From the NCBI GenBank assembly GCA_905147135.1, contig LR990060.1, positions 2,186,001 through 2,250,000 of the forward strand: 64,000 bases of DNA. Reading direction: 5' to 3'. Shown one piece after another: positions 8,890 through 19,440 of this stretch. Positions within the stretch are counted from its first letter, which is position 1, and every line of letters begins with the position of its first letter. The stretch is from Blastobasis lacticolella. Taxonomy: Eukaryota > Arthropoda > Insecta > Lepidoptera > Blastobasidae. A program made the translations under genes and the position numbers. The notes below the pieces were generated by a model. The model was not told the DNA's origin. It worked only from the letters and a program-made list of their open reading frames with translations, and ran no database searches.

Positions 8890-9505
8890 GCTGGTGACCT
8901 GGAGACTGGTTGTACAATTTAGGAACCCACAACTCTTTTCCATTTTTGATAATCCTTTCTCGCCTGGTTATCTTAGAGGCAATGTATTCTTTTTGCATCC
9001 CACGCATGAGCGTGTACTCCGATCTACAAATAATTTGCGACTAGATATTCCCTATGATATATATTATAAAGAATGGTTGTTGAAGTTCGTATATATAGTC
9101 GGGATTATACGAACTTCAACAACCATTCTTTCACAGTCCAGGCAGCACGTCTTAAGAATGAGATTCCTGAAGATGTGCGTAAAGCACCGATCGCATTATT
9201 TTTAAAAAACAAATTAAGAATTTTTTAATAGATAAAAGGCCATAAAGTCAATATAAATAGTATAAGGTATCTTTATTTCTATATATGTATGTATGTATAG
9301 TATTTATTATAATATAATATATGTTTATTCTATCTTGATGTAGTTGGTATTGTATTTAGATAAATTACAATCTATCATCACACTTTATAAAGCACCTACT
9401 TACTTACTTTCTGCATTGTCTTCTGGTTGACTGGAAGATAAAGCCTTAATGGTTTTAAGTCCGCCAATTGTATTATTGTGCAATAAAGTTTTTTAATAAA
9501 TAAAC
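8890..9505 (+). mobile_element. LINE C-terminal relic with full 3' UTR
   Basis: The + frame carries STNNLRLDIPY near 9020 and, after an interruption, FTVQAARLKNEIPEDVRKAP near 9130. This is a standard non-LTR C-terminal pattern (RLWNxIPxxVR). The 3' UTR ends with GGTTGACTGGAAGATAAAGCC, GTCCGCCAATTG and GCAATAAAG, then AATAAATAAA; the same tail is at 15545-15660 and in both arms at 55150-55668. The coding part is broken by a perfect hairpin at 9068-9131. Confidence 0.7.
9068..9131. repeat. 26-bp perfect hairpin inside LINE coding sequence
   Basis: The arm at 9068-9093 is the exact inverse of 9106-9131, with a 12-base loop. The arms hold GAATGGTTGTTGAAGTTCG. It lies exactly where the LINE frame should pass from the K-E to the S-F-T-V-Q-A-A-R-L segment. 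Confidence 0.8.
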
Positions 9506-9759
9506 GGAATTTAATATATTAAAAAAAAGTAATGAATGGTAATCACAAAAAGTTCACGTGGACGAAGTTCTGTGAAGATTTTTCAAATAATTAGGTAGTA
9601 ATTCTTTAAGAGGTGTATTAGAAGACTTATTATAGTTGGGCAACGCACTGGTGACGCCCCTTGCTGATGTGAGCTATACAGGTGGGCTGTCTGCGTGTGT
9701 ATCACTTATAAAGTACCTACTACAAAACCACTAAAATTTTTTTTCTTTCTTTCAACATT

Positions 9760-10092
9760 CTGGAGCTCTTTTCAATCACTCGCCTCGATTCGAACGGCTT
9801 TCAATTTTTATTTTTTTAAATGTTTATATTTTTATGAATGATTCAGATTTTCCTTATTTTGTCAATAGTCAAAAGTCAAAACAATTAATTCAGTTCAGGC
9901 TATACATAGCACTTATGAATGTCAAACAAAGAAAATAAAATGAACATTTTTGGTTTGTCCTAAATATTATTATTCATTATCATGTGAACTGCACTCTTTC
10001 GGTATGAATAATATGTTTAAAAAAAAAATATTTCGAGTACAAAATTTAAAACCGTTCGAATCAATTCGAGCGTTTCAAAAATTGAGCCCCTG
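9760..10092. mobile_element. MITE-like element with about 50-bp imperfect TIRs
   Basis: The left end (CTGGAGCTC...GATTCGAACGGCTTTCAATTT) and the inverse of the right end (CAGGGGCTCA...GATTCGAACGGTTTTAAATTT) match imperfectly over about 50 bases. The 330-bp body is AT-rich and without a frame. No clear target duplication was found. Confidence 0.55.
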
Positions 10093-10109
10093 ATCTCTGT
10101 CTACTGATA

Positions 10110-10635
10110 AACTGAATAACGTAGTATGTATATTACGGAATATTTCTACGAAGCCCTACAATACACACATACCTAACTACATAAAAAACATTAAAAAATT
10201 TGAGTCATTTACCAAACAACTAAAATCTTTTCTAGTGCAAAAGTGTTATTATGATATGAATGAATTTTTTGCTGACCTTGATTTAAGATAATCCGGCACA
10301 TCGCTATTTGATTATTTGATTACATTGTAACATGAAAATGGTTGACAAAAATTTATTGCTATACGGAATGACATCTGACTAATATATCTACTAACTTGAC
10401 ATTATTATTATTTGATTGATATTTTAATATGCAACTAATTGATTATTTTTTTATTTAGGGAAAAAAATTTGCATTTTATTAAATACTTAAGTTATGACAT
10501 AATGTAAATAATGCATGCTCTCTCTCACTTTGTTTGCAATGCCCTTACAGGGTGTCACATGTAAGTACTTTATAACATTGTGAAATCTTTTAAAAACTGT
10601 GATACGCAATAAACGAAATTGAAATTGAAATTGAG
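10110..10635 (+). mobile_element. LINE C-terminal relic with 3' UTR
   Basis: The + frame near 10170-10290 reads IPNYIKNIKKFESFTKQLKS, then FLVQKCYYDMNEFFADL and a stop: a typical non-LTR C-terminal end (NFxSFKxxLKxFL...YxxxEFF). The UTR passes through GCCCTTACAGGGTGTCACATG to CGCAATAAACG and a GAAATT tandem tail at 10613-10633. Confidence 0.7.
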
Positions 10636-10842
10636 AAGACACAATCTTGGCAGATTTTTTGGCGTCAGAAAATAGATTACGCCACATCGTGCTTGTCTAC
10701 TAAAAGAGTCATTTATATCCACATACAGTGAGAGTGGAAAACAAAATAAATGCTAAGAGTTGTGTTGGATAAACAGAAATGTTTTTTATAGGATTGGGGT
10801 TCCACTATCAGAGGTTTAAAGGTTTTTTTGTTATATTAATAG

Positions 10843-11148
10843 ACAAAGGGAGCATCAGTGGGCTAATGGCTAAGGGATCTAACTCGTAAGCAAGACATCC
10901 CGGCTTCGAATCCCACAGAGGCGTAACAATGACTCTTTTCTGAGTTACGTACATTAGTTGATCACTAACCGATACGCTTACGGTGAGGGTAATTTCAGCC
11001 GACTGAATGTGTAACCGTTCATCGAATCTGGTCATGTTCCCCTGTAATAGTCAAGGAGGTCAGACGACAGTCGCTCCACTTTAATTACCTGATCTACCAA
11101 AACCTGGATCATGGTCAAGGCGGATCCGAGAGGCGCCAAGATTATTTT
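10843..11148 (+). mobile_element. T1 SINE with 8-bp target duplication
   Basis: ATTAATAG flanks the copy at 10835-10842 and 11149-11156. The head keeps GGGCTAATGGCTAAGG (A-box region) and GGCTTCGAATCCCAC (B-box region); the 3' end is GCGCCAAGATTATT. It is sense to the plus strand. Confidence 0.8.
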
Positions 11149-11156
11149 ATTAATAG

Positions 11157-11741
11157 GGGAAGGCAAACTTTAAAACTTTTGATGAGGTGTTGATAGATTG
11201 GTAGTTGGTTTCAAGGTACAATCTAAGCTATATTTTTATCTAATTCGGGTCTGTAGAACAAGAGATACAGCTTAACCTCCCCGTAGTACTAGCATTCATG
11301 CAATATGGAGGTCATTTAAAATGGTAATACTGGAAAAAGCTAGTTTTTATTAAGAAACGTTATATAACATAATATAACAGCAAAAAACCTCTACTGCTAG
11401 ACTTGATCCTACTCCAGACTAATGGAAGGAATTGTTGCAATGTCCTTGAAAGGCAAGTATCTCCATTAATAAAATAAATGACGATATTCTTTATCGTCAG
11501 TTCTTCCCAAGAAATCAAAGGTATTACTTTTACTTAGAATTTCTATTTCCGAATCGCGTTGGAAAAAAAGGCGCTCAAGTGCCGACGACTGACTGGAAAA
11601 CGCAGTAGGTATGGGTCAAACAATATATATGAAGTGAACAATAGATTCGTTATTTTCTTTTTTTCTTTTGTATGTTCTACCGCTTGTACAACGGTGTTTG
11701 TTCTGAAGAACTGTTTGACATTATGCCTACAGCTACATTCT
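11157..11741. other. unassigned AT-rich sequence
   Basis: No repeat family or protein-like frame was recognised. The stretch just before 11742 has long T-runs. Confidence 0.35.
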
Positions 11742-12035
11742 ATAGACAGGGAGTTAATCTTCACACCTTGGAGCCAAATTAATCGCGCACTTTGCGGTTC
11801 CAAAGGGATTTTCTCCCACACTTACTAAGGATGTAGAATGAACTACCTGGAGAGGTTTTGCCTGGAGAGTAAAACATGGAGTTCTTCAAGAAATGAGTTA
11901 AAAGCTTGTTACGGGGTCGGCAACGCGTGGGTGATGCCCCTGGTATTGTAAACGTCCATAGGCTGCGGTGACTGTCTACGATCAAGCGGGCCGTAAGCTT
12001 GTTGCAATCTTAGTGGTATTAAAAACTTAATAACA
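11742..12035 (+). mobile_element. F LINE, coding C terminus plus 3' end
   Basis: The + frame reads ELIFTPWSQINRALCGSKG before a stop, then, in other frames, the GAACTACCTGGAGAGGTTTT and CATGGAGTTCTTCAAG blocks of the F end. The same start (ACAGGGAGTT...CACACCTTGGAGCCAAATT) is seen at 56540. It ends TTAGTGGTATTAAAAAC. Confidence 0.75.
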
Positions 12036-12279
12036 AACTTAACTTAGTTATACTTATTAGTCTACGGTGATGGGCCAAAAATTGGATGATACCCAATACT
12101 CGAAAACAATGCTGTAGCAGAACAGTTGTGTTGTTGTTGTACTTGACTATATTCTAAACGTTCACATTCATAATACTAAATTGACGATCTAAATCTCTAA
12201 ATTCATCATTAATATAGCACTATTATTTATATTTAAATTATATAGACGGAGTCTAATCACTTCCGAGACCTTTCAACCG

Positions 12280-12390
12280 GCCCCAGAGACCCCAGCGGAA
12301 GATCTTGGTCAACCTCGCTTCGCCAACGGTCACCCATCTTGTTCCCGGACTCTGCAAGGGTTGCTTACCCTTTGTTATCGGTCTCGCAAG
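12280..12390. repeat. dispersed repeat shared with 1985-2115
   Basis: It carries CCCCAGCGGAAGATCTTGG and CTTCGCCAACGGTCACCCATC. The minus strand has a 79-codon frame over it, which I treat as chance because the related copy does not keep it. Confidence 0.45.
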
Positions 12391-12699
12391 CGCATTGCCA
12401 GACCAGTGCAAGTTTAAATTATAATAATCGCAATTGGTTTGAAAGTTATTACAGAGCTGAAAGTATTCTTCACGAGATAGACCTTGGAACAATCAGCAGC
12501 GTTGCGGATGAATATATCGCATAGTTTACGGCATGAAAACAAAAGTGTCGCTTATTAGGGTCGGGCCTCGCTTTGGGAGATCGGCGGGCGATGTTTCTTA
12601 AAGCGTTTTAAAATGGGATCTTAGTGATTTTTTATAGTTTGTGTGGATGTATTTTCTCTTTTATTTTCATAAAAATTGGGGGTGATGCAGTTTGTAGGC
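12391..12699. other. unassigned sequence
   Basis: No repeat or gene signal was recognised. Confidence 0.35.
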
Positions 12700-12709
12700 A
12701 AAATTATTT

Positions 12710-12840
12710 ATACACATTTTAAGGGTTTGTTCCGGGTTTCGTACCGCGTACCTTTGTTGACGAGTAGCCCGATATTTCGACATAGTTCCATCCATCATAC
12801 CCTAAAAATGTGTAATAATAACCGCGATTGTTTAAAACAT
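12710..12840. repeat. dispersed repeat shared with 59388-59505
   Basis: GTACCGCGTACCTTTGTT, ACGAGTAGCCCGATATTTCG and a CATCATAC or CATCATGA block are conserved between the two sites. The family could not be classified. Confidence 0.55.
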
Positions 12841-12865
12841 AAAATTATTTTTATACCACTGAAGT

Positions 12866-12975
12866 GGACACTAGCATGCTAACGGTTTGCCTGGTGGTAA
12901 GCAGTCACCGCAGTCTATGGACGTTTGCAATACCAGGGGCATCACCAACGCATTGCTGAACCCGTAAAAAACGTA
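12866..12975 (-). mobile_element. F LINE 3' end fragment
   Basis: Reverse F tail: GGTGGTAAGCAGTCACCGC, CTATGGACGTTTGCAATACC and GGGGCATCACCAACGCATTG. Confidence 0.75.
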
Positions 12976-14483
12976 CAGACTATAAAATATCCCGAAATAT
13001 CAGTCCCGTGGAAATGGGTTAAGAACATAACAGAATTTTACAGGGAAGAAGTCGCGGGAAACCTACAAAATATAATATAAGGCAGGTTATTACATCATAG
13101 TAGAAAATACCAATCAACCATGGTATTACATTAATGCCTTTTTGAAGTGGTTGATGTTAGAATTTTTTTAGGGTCGATACTACTCGTACTCTCTTCCGAC
13201 GGGTTAATTTTTGTTGCCCCACAAATTACCAATGTGTAAGCCACGGGTGTGGTTTGTCACCTTTCAGATTAAGCAGTACCGCCAACTTCATACGATGTAC
13301 TCAAGGATTACGTGAAATAGTTTTGAAAGTAAATATTAAGAAAAAATACTTACCATTGTGCCAAGAACGTTCGTGTGGGGAAAAAGCCGCCCCTGAAAGA
13401 GAAAGAAAGGGAAATTTAGATTTGTATAATTATTGGTTTGTTGTCGTCTTTATCCACTAATCACACAAAGAACAAGAAAAACAAGTATCTAAAGCTTGCT
13501 TTCTAGGCACCATTCCGCAGGACAACTATAATATTTTAAAGTTTAATTTTTATTTCTAATTGTAAATATGTTTTCTGAAAAACAAAACTTAAATAAAAGT
13601 ATCTGAATCTTATGAAAGGAAGTCATATGCGAATTTATCCGATCCAAGTTTCAATAGAAAAGGGCAAGAGTATTTGGTGCGTAAACGATAATTTTGTTAA
13701 AGACTTCAGTTGTTTTTTATTCGGTGTAGTTTCCCTATTGGCGGCATGTTAGTTCCTTGTTACGCCACACTCAACCGCCATCCTTGTCGAACTCAATTGT
13801 CTTACACCCTTATTAACAAAGAATACTTTTTAATGCCGTGCCCACAAATGTGTCAAAATATGAATAAAGAAGCGCAAAAACGATGTGTAAATGTGCGTGA
13901 ACATTGCAGAATTTGTACAAATATTTCGTATTTTCCATTACTGTATCGGTTTTTAGTGTACATCAAATGGCGCAAACCATAAATACCCACAACCACACGA
14001 AACCATAGACGACTCCCACACGTTGTTACGCGGTATACAAATTGGATAACTTTATTTTCAGCCAGGGTTTCTTGTTACTATGGCCACTGAGTACTTTTCC
14101 ATTATATTTCCTATGATCATTGATTCTACGTAATGGCTGATAAAGCAGATGACATAAATAGTTAAAATAACGTAAATAATAAAGCGCTGTCGTCCATTAT
14201 GTTCGCTATCTTTGTAAAAACTGGTCCAAAAATATTTGCGAAACATGTATGGGAAGTTGCTTTTGTAAAAACTATCGTAGAAACATGTGTGTGGATTAAG
14301 TAAAGCAGCAAGTACGTACTTACAGTGCTTTTCAGCGGATCTTTGCTAAGTGAACCCACTGCATTTAATACGGTTCTATGATTGGTCAATTCACTCGTTT
14401 ATTGTGACGGACGCATAGTGCCGACCCCCTCAAATATTGTTAGTTGGTGTTATTTACTGTATAGGTTTTGAGACTTTCGTGGT
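12976..14483. other. 1.5 kb unassigned sequence
   Basis: This is the longest stretch without a recognised repeat. Open frames up to 90 codons exist on both strands, but none shows a known motif or a plausible splice context that I can support. It may hold unique DNA or old repeats. Confidence 0.35.
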
Positions 14484-14795
14484 TAGTTACACTTTCACTA
14501 TTATTATCGAGTTTGCTACCACTGGTAGTATTGTTGTTACCTCATGGAATGAACTACCTGGAGAGGTTTTCCCTGAAGAGTTGAGTTCCATGGAGTTCTT
14601 CAAGAAAGCGGTAAAACGGTTTTCACAGGGTCGGCAACGCGTGGGTGATGCCCCTGGTATTGCAAACGTCCATAGGCTGCGGTGACTGTTTACCATCACG
14701 CAGGACATAAGCTTGTTTGCCAGCTTAGTCGTATAAAAAAAACCTCGATATTACCGTGGTTATAAACCCGATAATAAGTGTTAAAATAATATTAT
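14484..14795. mobile_element. MITE split by an F LINE
   Basis: The left arm (CACTTTCACTATTATTATCG, CTACCACTGGTAGTATTG) and the right arm (TATTACCGTGGTTATAAACC, CGATAATAAGTG) are inverse to each other and match the inner arms of 1629-1961. The F LINE copy at 14544-14741 lies between them. Confidence 0.75.
14544..14741 (+). mobile_element. F LINE with 5-bp target duplication
   Basis: ACCTC stands on both sides (14539-14543 and 14742-14746). The frame reads SWNELPGEVFPEELSSMEFF, and the frame stays open across the fragment through the GRQRVGDAPGIANVHRLR end to the UTR. The 3' end is GTCGTATAAAAAAA. Confidence 0.85.
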
Positions 14796-15299
14796 TCAAA
14801 TAATTTAAATTGAACAATAATTTCACAATGTTTTTTTATTTTTGTATTTACTTTAATAAAAATTGCATCTACCGCCCCGCTGTAACTGGGACCCCACCCG
14901 CGCCCTTCAGAAGAGCGTCAGCAATGTAAATATATTTCCATTTAAGGCCCGCAGTTCTGTAATAAACTTTTATGTGTTTATGCGTGAATGTGAGTCTGGG
15001 CCGGTTATGTTTTGTATTGGCAAGGCGACAGTGTGACGTCATCCGGGTGAAATTGTGACCCGGTTCTGTTTCTCGGAGGCAATTGGTGCTCCCGAGTGGC
15101 TTTGGACGTGCCCAGTCGTTTTTGCTGACGGTTCTAGATAGACAGCTTTGGCGTCGTCACAAATATATTATTATTTCATCTATTGTTTTTCCTCGTGAAA
15201 GCCGACTGGGTGTTTCAAATTTTCGGTAATAGTGCTTCTTAGTGCAGTAGGTATAGTCAGCTGCAGAGAAAACTGATTCCCCTACCTACCATTTAATGG
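14796..15299. other. unassigned, partly GC-rich
   Basis: The part at about 14870-15140 is clearly richer in G and C than its neighbours (ACCGCCCCGCTGTAACTGGG near its start). I recognise no family, and no tRNA-primer site or LTR could be shown. Confidence 0.35.
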
Positions 15300-15660
15300 G
15301 GTCCATTAACATTGCCTATAAGACCCACTTCACTTTTCTCTCGTCTCTTCACTTTGTTCAATTAAAATATTATTTTATCTTTGGTTTTACTTATATATTG
15401 TATCCAGTTTTAAGTTCATATGTTTATTTTATGGTTTTGTATATGTATTTAGTATGTGCTTCCGGACTATAGTTGCATAAATGTATATCCCTCCTCCTTT
15501 TTACTCAAGTAGTTTTGTATTTTTTTGTCTTTCTTTTCCTGCACCGCCTACCTTTCTCAGGCTTAGATTATCCCGGTTGACTGGTAGATAAGGCAATTTT
15601 AGCTTTAAGTCCGCCACTGTACTTTTGTGCATAAAGCTTTAATAAATAAATAAATAAATA
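15300..15660 (+). mobile_element. LINE 3' UTR
   Basis: A T-rich UTR ends with GGTTGACTGGTAGATAAGGC, AAGTCCGCCACTGTAC, GCATAAAGC and a four-unit AATA tail. It is the same 3' end as in the relic at 8890-9505, without its coding part. Confidence 0.65.
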
Positions 15661-15754
15661 TAAGCTAGCTGATCACTCTTATGCGTTAACTGAACAAGCT
15701 AATGTGCTTTATTTCTATACTCATAAGCAACCACGGTATTCTATCTAAGGTAGC

Positions 15755-15905
15755 CAGCGCAATTACAGGCATGAGGCATTTCATCTTAGTCCTCACAGTG
15801 ACAACACACCTGCGGTTCTGCATTTTTGTTATCAACAACCTACAGCTGACCACCAGGTGGGTCTGTTCGCTTGTCACTACGTAACTGATAAAAAAGCACA
15901 GCGGT
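15755..15905. repeat. dispersed repeat (GGTTGCAGGCAACAAAAATGC family), inverse
   Basis: GGCATGAGGCATTTCATCTTAG, CTCACAGTGACAACACACC and CTGCATTTTTGTTATCAACAACC mirror 5063-5160 and 48485-48610. Confidence 0.5.
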
Positions 15906-16182
15906 CTCCCTGATTTCCCAAACAACAATTGTGTTAACATCCTACACACCTTCGGTCCTACGTTTGCCGTATAATTCTAATGGAGCACTTAGAGCCAAGA
16001 CAAAATATTCCGCTTACAACTAAATTAAGAATTAATGAGGGGAGAAAATGACTTGGAACAATCTCATCTGCTTGGGGAACGGCGAACTTATATTTTGCTG
16101 TTATTTTTTTACAATAGAAACTTGTGAAATGCTTATTTAATATTGACGTTTTAATCAATTGCTATGTGTTGATTCCCTGTAC

Positions 16183-16373
16183 CATGTGTGCTCGGGCAGG
16201 CAGGTTAGGATGGGCCCTAAGTTAGGTAAGCTTTCGGGTTGGCTTGGTGCTCCAATAGAGTAACCGGGGCTTTAGTCGGTTAAGTAGGTTGGAGCAAGTA
16301 GGATGTAGGCCGGTAGACTTAGATAGGTCGGAGCAAGTAGGACGCAGGCCTTTAGCCTGTCCGAGCACACATG
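16183..16373. mobile_element. TIR element, 191 bp, with internal tandem units
   Basis: CATGTGTGCTCGGGCAGGC (16183-16201) pairs with the inverse of 16355-16373 with one mismatch in 19. Inside, GGTTGGAGCAAGTAGGATG and GGTCGGAGCAAGTAGGACG are parts of two roughly 44-bp tandem units. TAC stands on both sides close to the ends. There is no frame. Confidence 0.65.
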
Positions 16374-16544
16374 CTACAGTACCTACAATGTAAAGTCTGA
16401 GGAATCACGCACAGCCAAGGATATACAGAAATCAAAATATCTGCCCATAACTTTACTGCTACGTAATAACGCTGTCAGATACTATAGACAAATGGTGTCT
16501 CATGATCGTCTGTATGGCTACAAACCACATGACACTCAGGTCGT

Positions 16545-16640
16545 CTATTCAGAAAAGAGTCATTGGTACATGGCCGCAGTGGGATTCGAACCTTGTATCC
16601 CTTGTCTGCTTAAATTCCTAATTGCTCCATAATCGGCCGC
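16545..16640 (-). mobile_element. T1 SINE head fragment
   Basis: CAGAAAAGAGTCATTGGTAC and GCCGCAGTGGGATTCGAACC mark the T1 head in reverse. It is joined on the left to ACACTCAGGTCGTC, the 5' edge of a G SINE, and on the right to a LINE tail. Confidence 0.65.
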
Positions 16641-16870
16641 ATCGTCACTTACCACCAGAGGGGCTATTGGCAATCCCAGTGGGCAACTGAATTTGACATA
16701 AAATTATCTTACACTACTCTAATTTAGTAGACGCTATTGCCAGTGGCCAACGTAGATGGCGTAGTGTAGAATTATTTAATGTCAAATTCAGTTACCAACC
16801 GAGTTAGACAATAGCCCCGCAGGTGAGGTGGCGGTCAAATGTCTGGCTAGTCAAATAGTATAAAAAAAAA
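16635..16870 (+). mobile_element. LINE 3' end split by a MITE
   Basis: GGCCGCATCGTCACTTACCACCAG is followed after the MITE by CAGGTGAGGTGGCGGTCAAATG and a poly-A run. Taking out 16659-16822 joins the two halves exactly as in the uninterrupted copy at 1005-1109. Confidence 0.8.
16659..16819. mobile_element. 161-bp MITE, GGGGCTATTG ends, CAG duplication
   Basis: GGGGCTATTG at the left pairs with CAATAGCCCC at the right. Pairing continues through AACTGAATTTGACAT and TCTACACTAC-like blocks. CAG is repeated at 16656-16658 and 16820-16822. There is no coding capacity. A 3-bp duplication is compatible with several DNA transposon superfamilies. Confidence 0.8.
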
Positions 16871-17757
16871 TGTTTTCGTTCTCTGTCATCCATTAACGTA
16901 CACTTTCCCCACAATAGCTCGCCCCAAAGCCACAATAATTCTTACGAATCCCATTCTGGCTGACGGATCCCCGCAAGGAACACTCGTCTGATTGATTTTT
17001 TTCCTTATCAAGTGAAGTACGTTGTCTCAGCCCCTTTTATCTTGAGGCGAGAGAGTTTGTCCACTGTCTCGGTCTGAATCCTAATATTGTAGTAATTCGT
17101 GCGAGGAAAATCGGATCGAGTAAACTTTTTGGTGGTGCAGGAATAATGGTAGCCGCCTATGTTGGCAAGCGAAGATGGGGAGAAGGTAGAAACAGGTAAT
17201 TACCCACCTGGCCGGGTGTTATGACCAGGGGACCAAGGGCCCGACAGTTGATCGTCGGAAGTTGTATATATGCCGTGGAAGTTGGCACATTTCTCTAGCG
17301 CGATGCAGGACGGTTAGCGCCATCTATGTGCGCGGATGCTTGCCAACCTTGTGTTCGTGTACTCGTAATGTGAGTATCGAGTTTCCCTAGTGGAGCGATA
17401 GATGTCGCTACAACTTTATTAATGAGATGGTATAAGAATGGCGGTTTTCATAGATAAACGTGACAGATTGTCAAGGTTCCCACCAAACCTTATTTGAAAA
17501 TCACGTCCAATCTGCCAATCTAACTAGAAGATAATGTGTTGACATTTTAATATCAATGCATTACTGGCATGTGGATGATAATTATCTATGTTTGTGATTA
17601 GCATCAAGTAGCTGCTTTCTAAATATGACATAGTAGATATATCACTTTTTACTTAATACCAACAATATTATGACTGTCATCTCAACTTGCTACGAGCTAC
17701 GAACTAAAAATCAAACAATTAAACTACAAATAGTCTTTAATAACATCACACAATTCA
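16871..17757. other. unassigned, GC-richer centre
   Basis: The part at 17100-17420 has higher GC content than the flanks, without CpG-island strength. No exon, repeat or RNA could be supported. Confidence 0.35.
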
Positions 17758-18015
17758 CCACAGCTCACAATAGTCCACTGCAGGACTTAGGGCCAATCCC
17801 ACGAAAGGGGAGATTATTGCCATAATCTCCACGATTAGCAGGAGGGTTGGAGATGGCAGTGTTATAAATATAACAATGGAAAACGCTACTGCCCATTTTC
17901 CAGCCTACGGAGACTCTAGATCTTTTGCCTCGAAAACATTAGTCGCCTTGTACGACACCCACGAGTGTAAGGGGTTGGTGCTATTCTACTCTGCCGGACA
18001 CCACACGGCCGTCAA
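17758..18015 (-). mobile_element. C repeat
   Basis: CAGTCCACTGCAGGACTTAG... through GCCGGACACCACACGGCC is complete. CAATTCA at about 17752-17758 and 18006-18012 may be the target duplication. Confidence 0.8.
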
Positions 18016-18344
18016 TTCAATCAGTTCAATCCCGGATGAGAATGGAAACGGGCCGTAATTCGGGAAATAGTATTTTAAGGCATAGATTAAAGGCTTTGTG
18101 AAGATTGGACAGCCGTTTCATGTCAATCAGCCGCTTACTTTTGTTGCGTTTGAAAGGGCTTCAACCGAATTTCCTTTAGATGATGAAGTAATTATTTCGG
18201 ACTAACATCCGACAGCGGTTTCGCTCGTGAACGGTCTTTGATAAAGGCGAGAACTTTTTTTTTGTTGCCTGGGAGGTGCGTTAGACAGTCCACGTCACGG
18301 ATTGGTTCATCGTCGTTCAGGACATCAGAAACCTTGGCTGCGTC
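18016..18344. other. unassigned sequence
   Basis: No repeat or coding feature was recognised. Confidence 0.35.
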
Positions 18345-18347
18345 TAA

Positions 18348-18463
18348 GGCGCTGTTCTAATTGAAAACGGTCGTGCGACCATGTTTAAATGATGGACGTC
18401 GCCTGACCAATAGAAGACCTCAAAACCGCCCGTCGCACGACCGCTGCCAATTAGGACACCGCC
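18348..18463. mobile_element. 116-bp MITE with TAA duplication
   Basis: GGCGCTGTTCTAATTG and the inverse of CAATTAGGACACCGCC form the ends, and CGGTCGTGCGAC continues the pairing inside. TAA is present at 18345-18347 and 18464-18466. A TWA target duplication with G-rich ends suits a PIF/Harbinger-like MITE; without a transposase this is inference. Confidence 0.65.
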
Positions 18464-18627
18464 TAAATATATGGAACGCACCGCGAATGTGCAGTTGTTG
18501 CAATGGTTCGTGTGAATAGCGCGCGAGTCGTTGTTCAAATTCAAACACACACTCAAAAATTATTTATTGAAAATGGGTAATGGTCGTTTCTTACACCAAA
18601 CAGCACATGCTGAGTGGGTAACATTGA

Positions 18628-18725
18628 TTAATCAATCAATCTTTATTTCAGGCAAAAACCCATACATTTAAAAATAAAACAATAAAATTAAAATTTAAAA
18701 AATTTAATTAAAAGTCAACAAAATA
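18628..18725 (-). mobile_element. LINE 3' tail
   Basis: On the minus strand TTTTTGCCTGAAATAAAGATT is followed by a GATT repeat tail. The same CCTGAAATAAA end closes the relic at 62030-62525. Confidence 0.55.
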
Positions 18726-18790
18726 ATTATATAGGTACTTATTATTTATTATGCTGGCCGACACGGCACCGACAGTGGCATGGACTCATT

Positions 18791-19049
18791 AAATAAATAA
18801 ATAATCGTGGACGAATTCACAAAGCGCCATCTAGCCCCAAAGTAAGCAAAGCTTGTGTTATGGGTGCTAGATAACTGATAAACTACTTATATACTTTTTT
18901 TTTAAATACATACTTATTATACATAGAATACCCAGACCCGTAACAGCAATTAAATTTTTCATTTCAATTTTCTGCCCGGCCGGGAATCAAACCCGGGACC
19001 TCTTGCGTGGCAGACGTCATGTTGACCACTGAACTACTCAGGTCGTCAA
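18791..19049 (-). mobile_element. G SINE with 7-bp target duplication
   Basis: ACTCATT lies at 18784-18790 and 19050-19056. The minus strand begins GACCTGAGTAGTTCAGTGGTC, passes the B-box sequence GGTTTGATTCCCGGCC and ends in a TTTA repeat. The head is very close to tRNA-Gly: TGGTTCAGTGGT and a G-C-rich T arm are kept, while the acceptor stem is lost. Confidence 0.85.
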
Positions 19050-19323
19050 ACTCATTGTTTTAAATGTTTTAATGTTTGTCTTCTACTTCTTATCGAGGCG
19101 CTGGGCTAAACTCTGACTTACTCGTACACTTTATTCGCCCAGTATTTGGCGACGCATACAGCGTTTGAGCTAGCCTCGAACAAGTACTCCATGGTACAAG
19201 TTTAAGGGCACGCCGAGCATGAAACGAGGTGGTATATAGTTAATTAATTTACTGTTTTTATGCGTGGTGTGGTATGTGTAATAAATGTCTTTTCTTATTT
19301 CTTTAATCTCATAGGTATTATAT

Positions 19324-19440
19324 GTCAAAAATAACTATGGAAAACAAAGGGATCATATAACGTTCTCATCCAGGTAGTGGGCGACGCAAGTAGGCCGGCC
19401 AGCGCGCACGAAAAGAACGCGCCCTTGAAGTACCGAGTAC
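19324..19440. repeat. N repeat, partial, related to 34073-34310
   Basis: TGGAAAACAAAGGGATC, CTCATCCAGGTAGTGGGCGACGC and TAGGCCGGCCAGCGCGCACG are the inverse of the right part of the GC-rich block at 34073-34310. The second arm is uncertain; TTTGGCGACGCATACAGCG near 19147 may belong to it. Confidence 0.5.
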
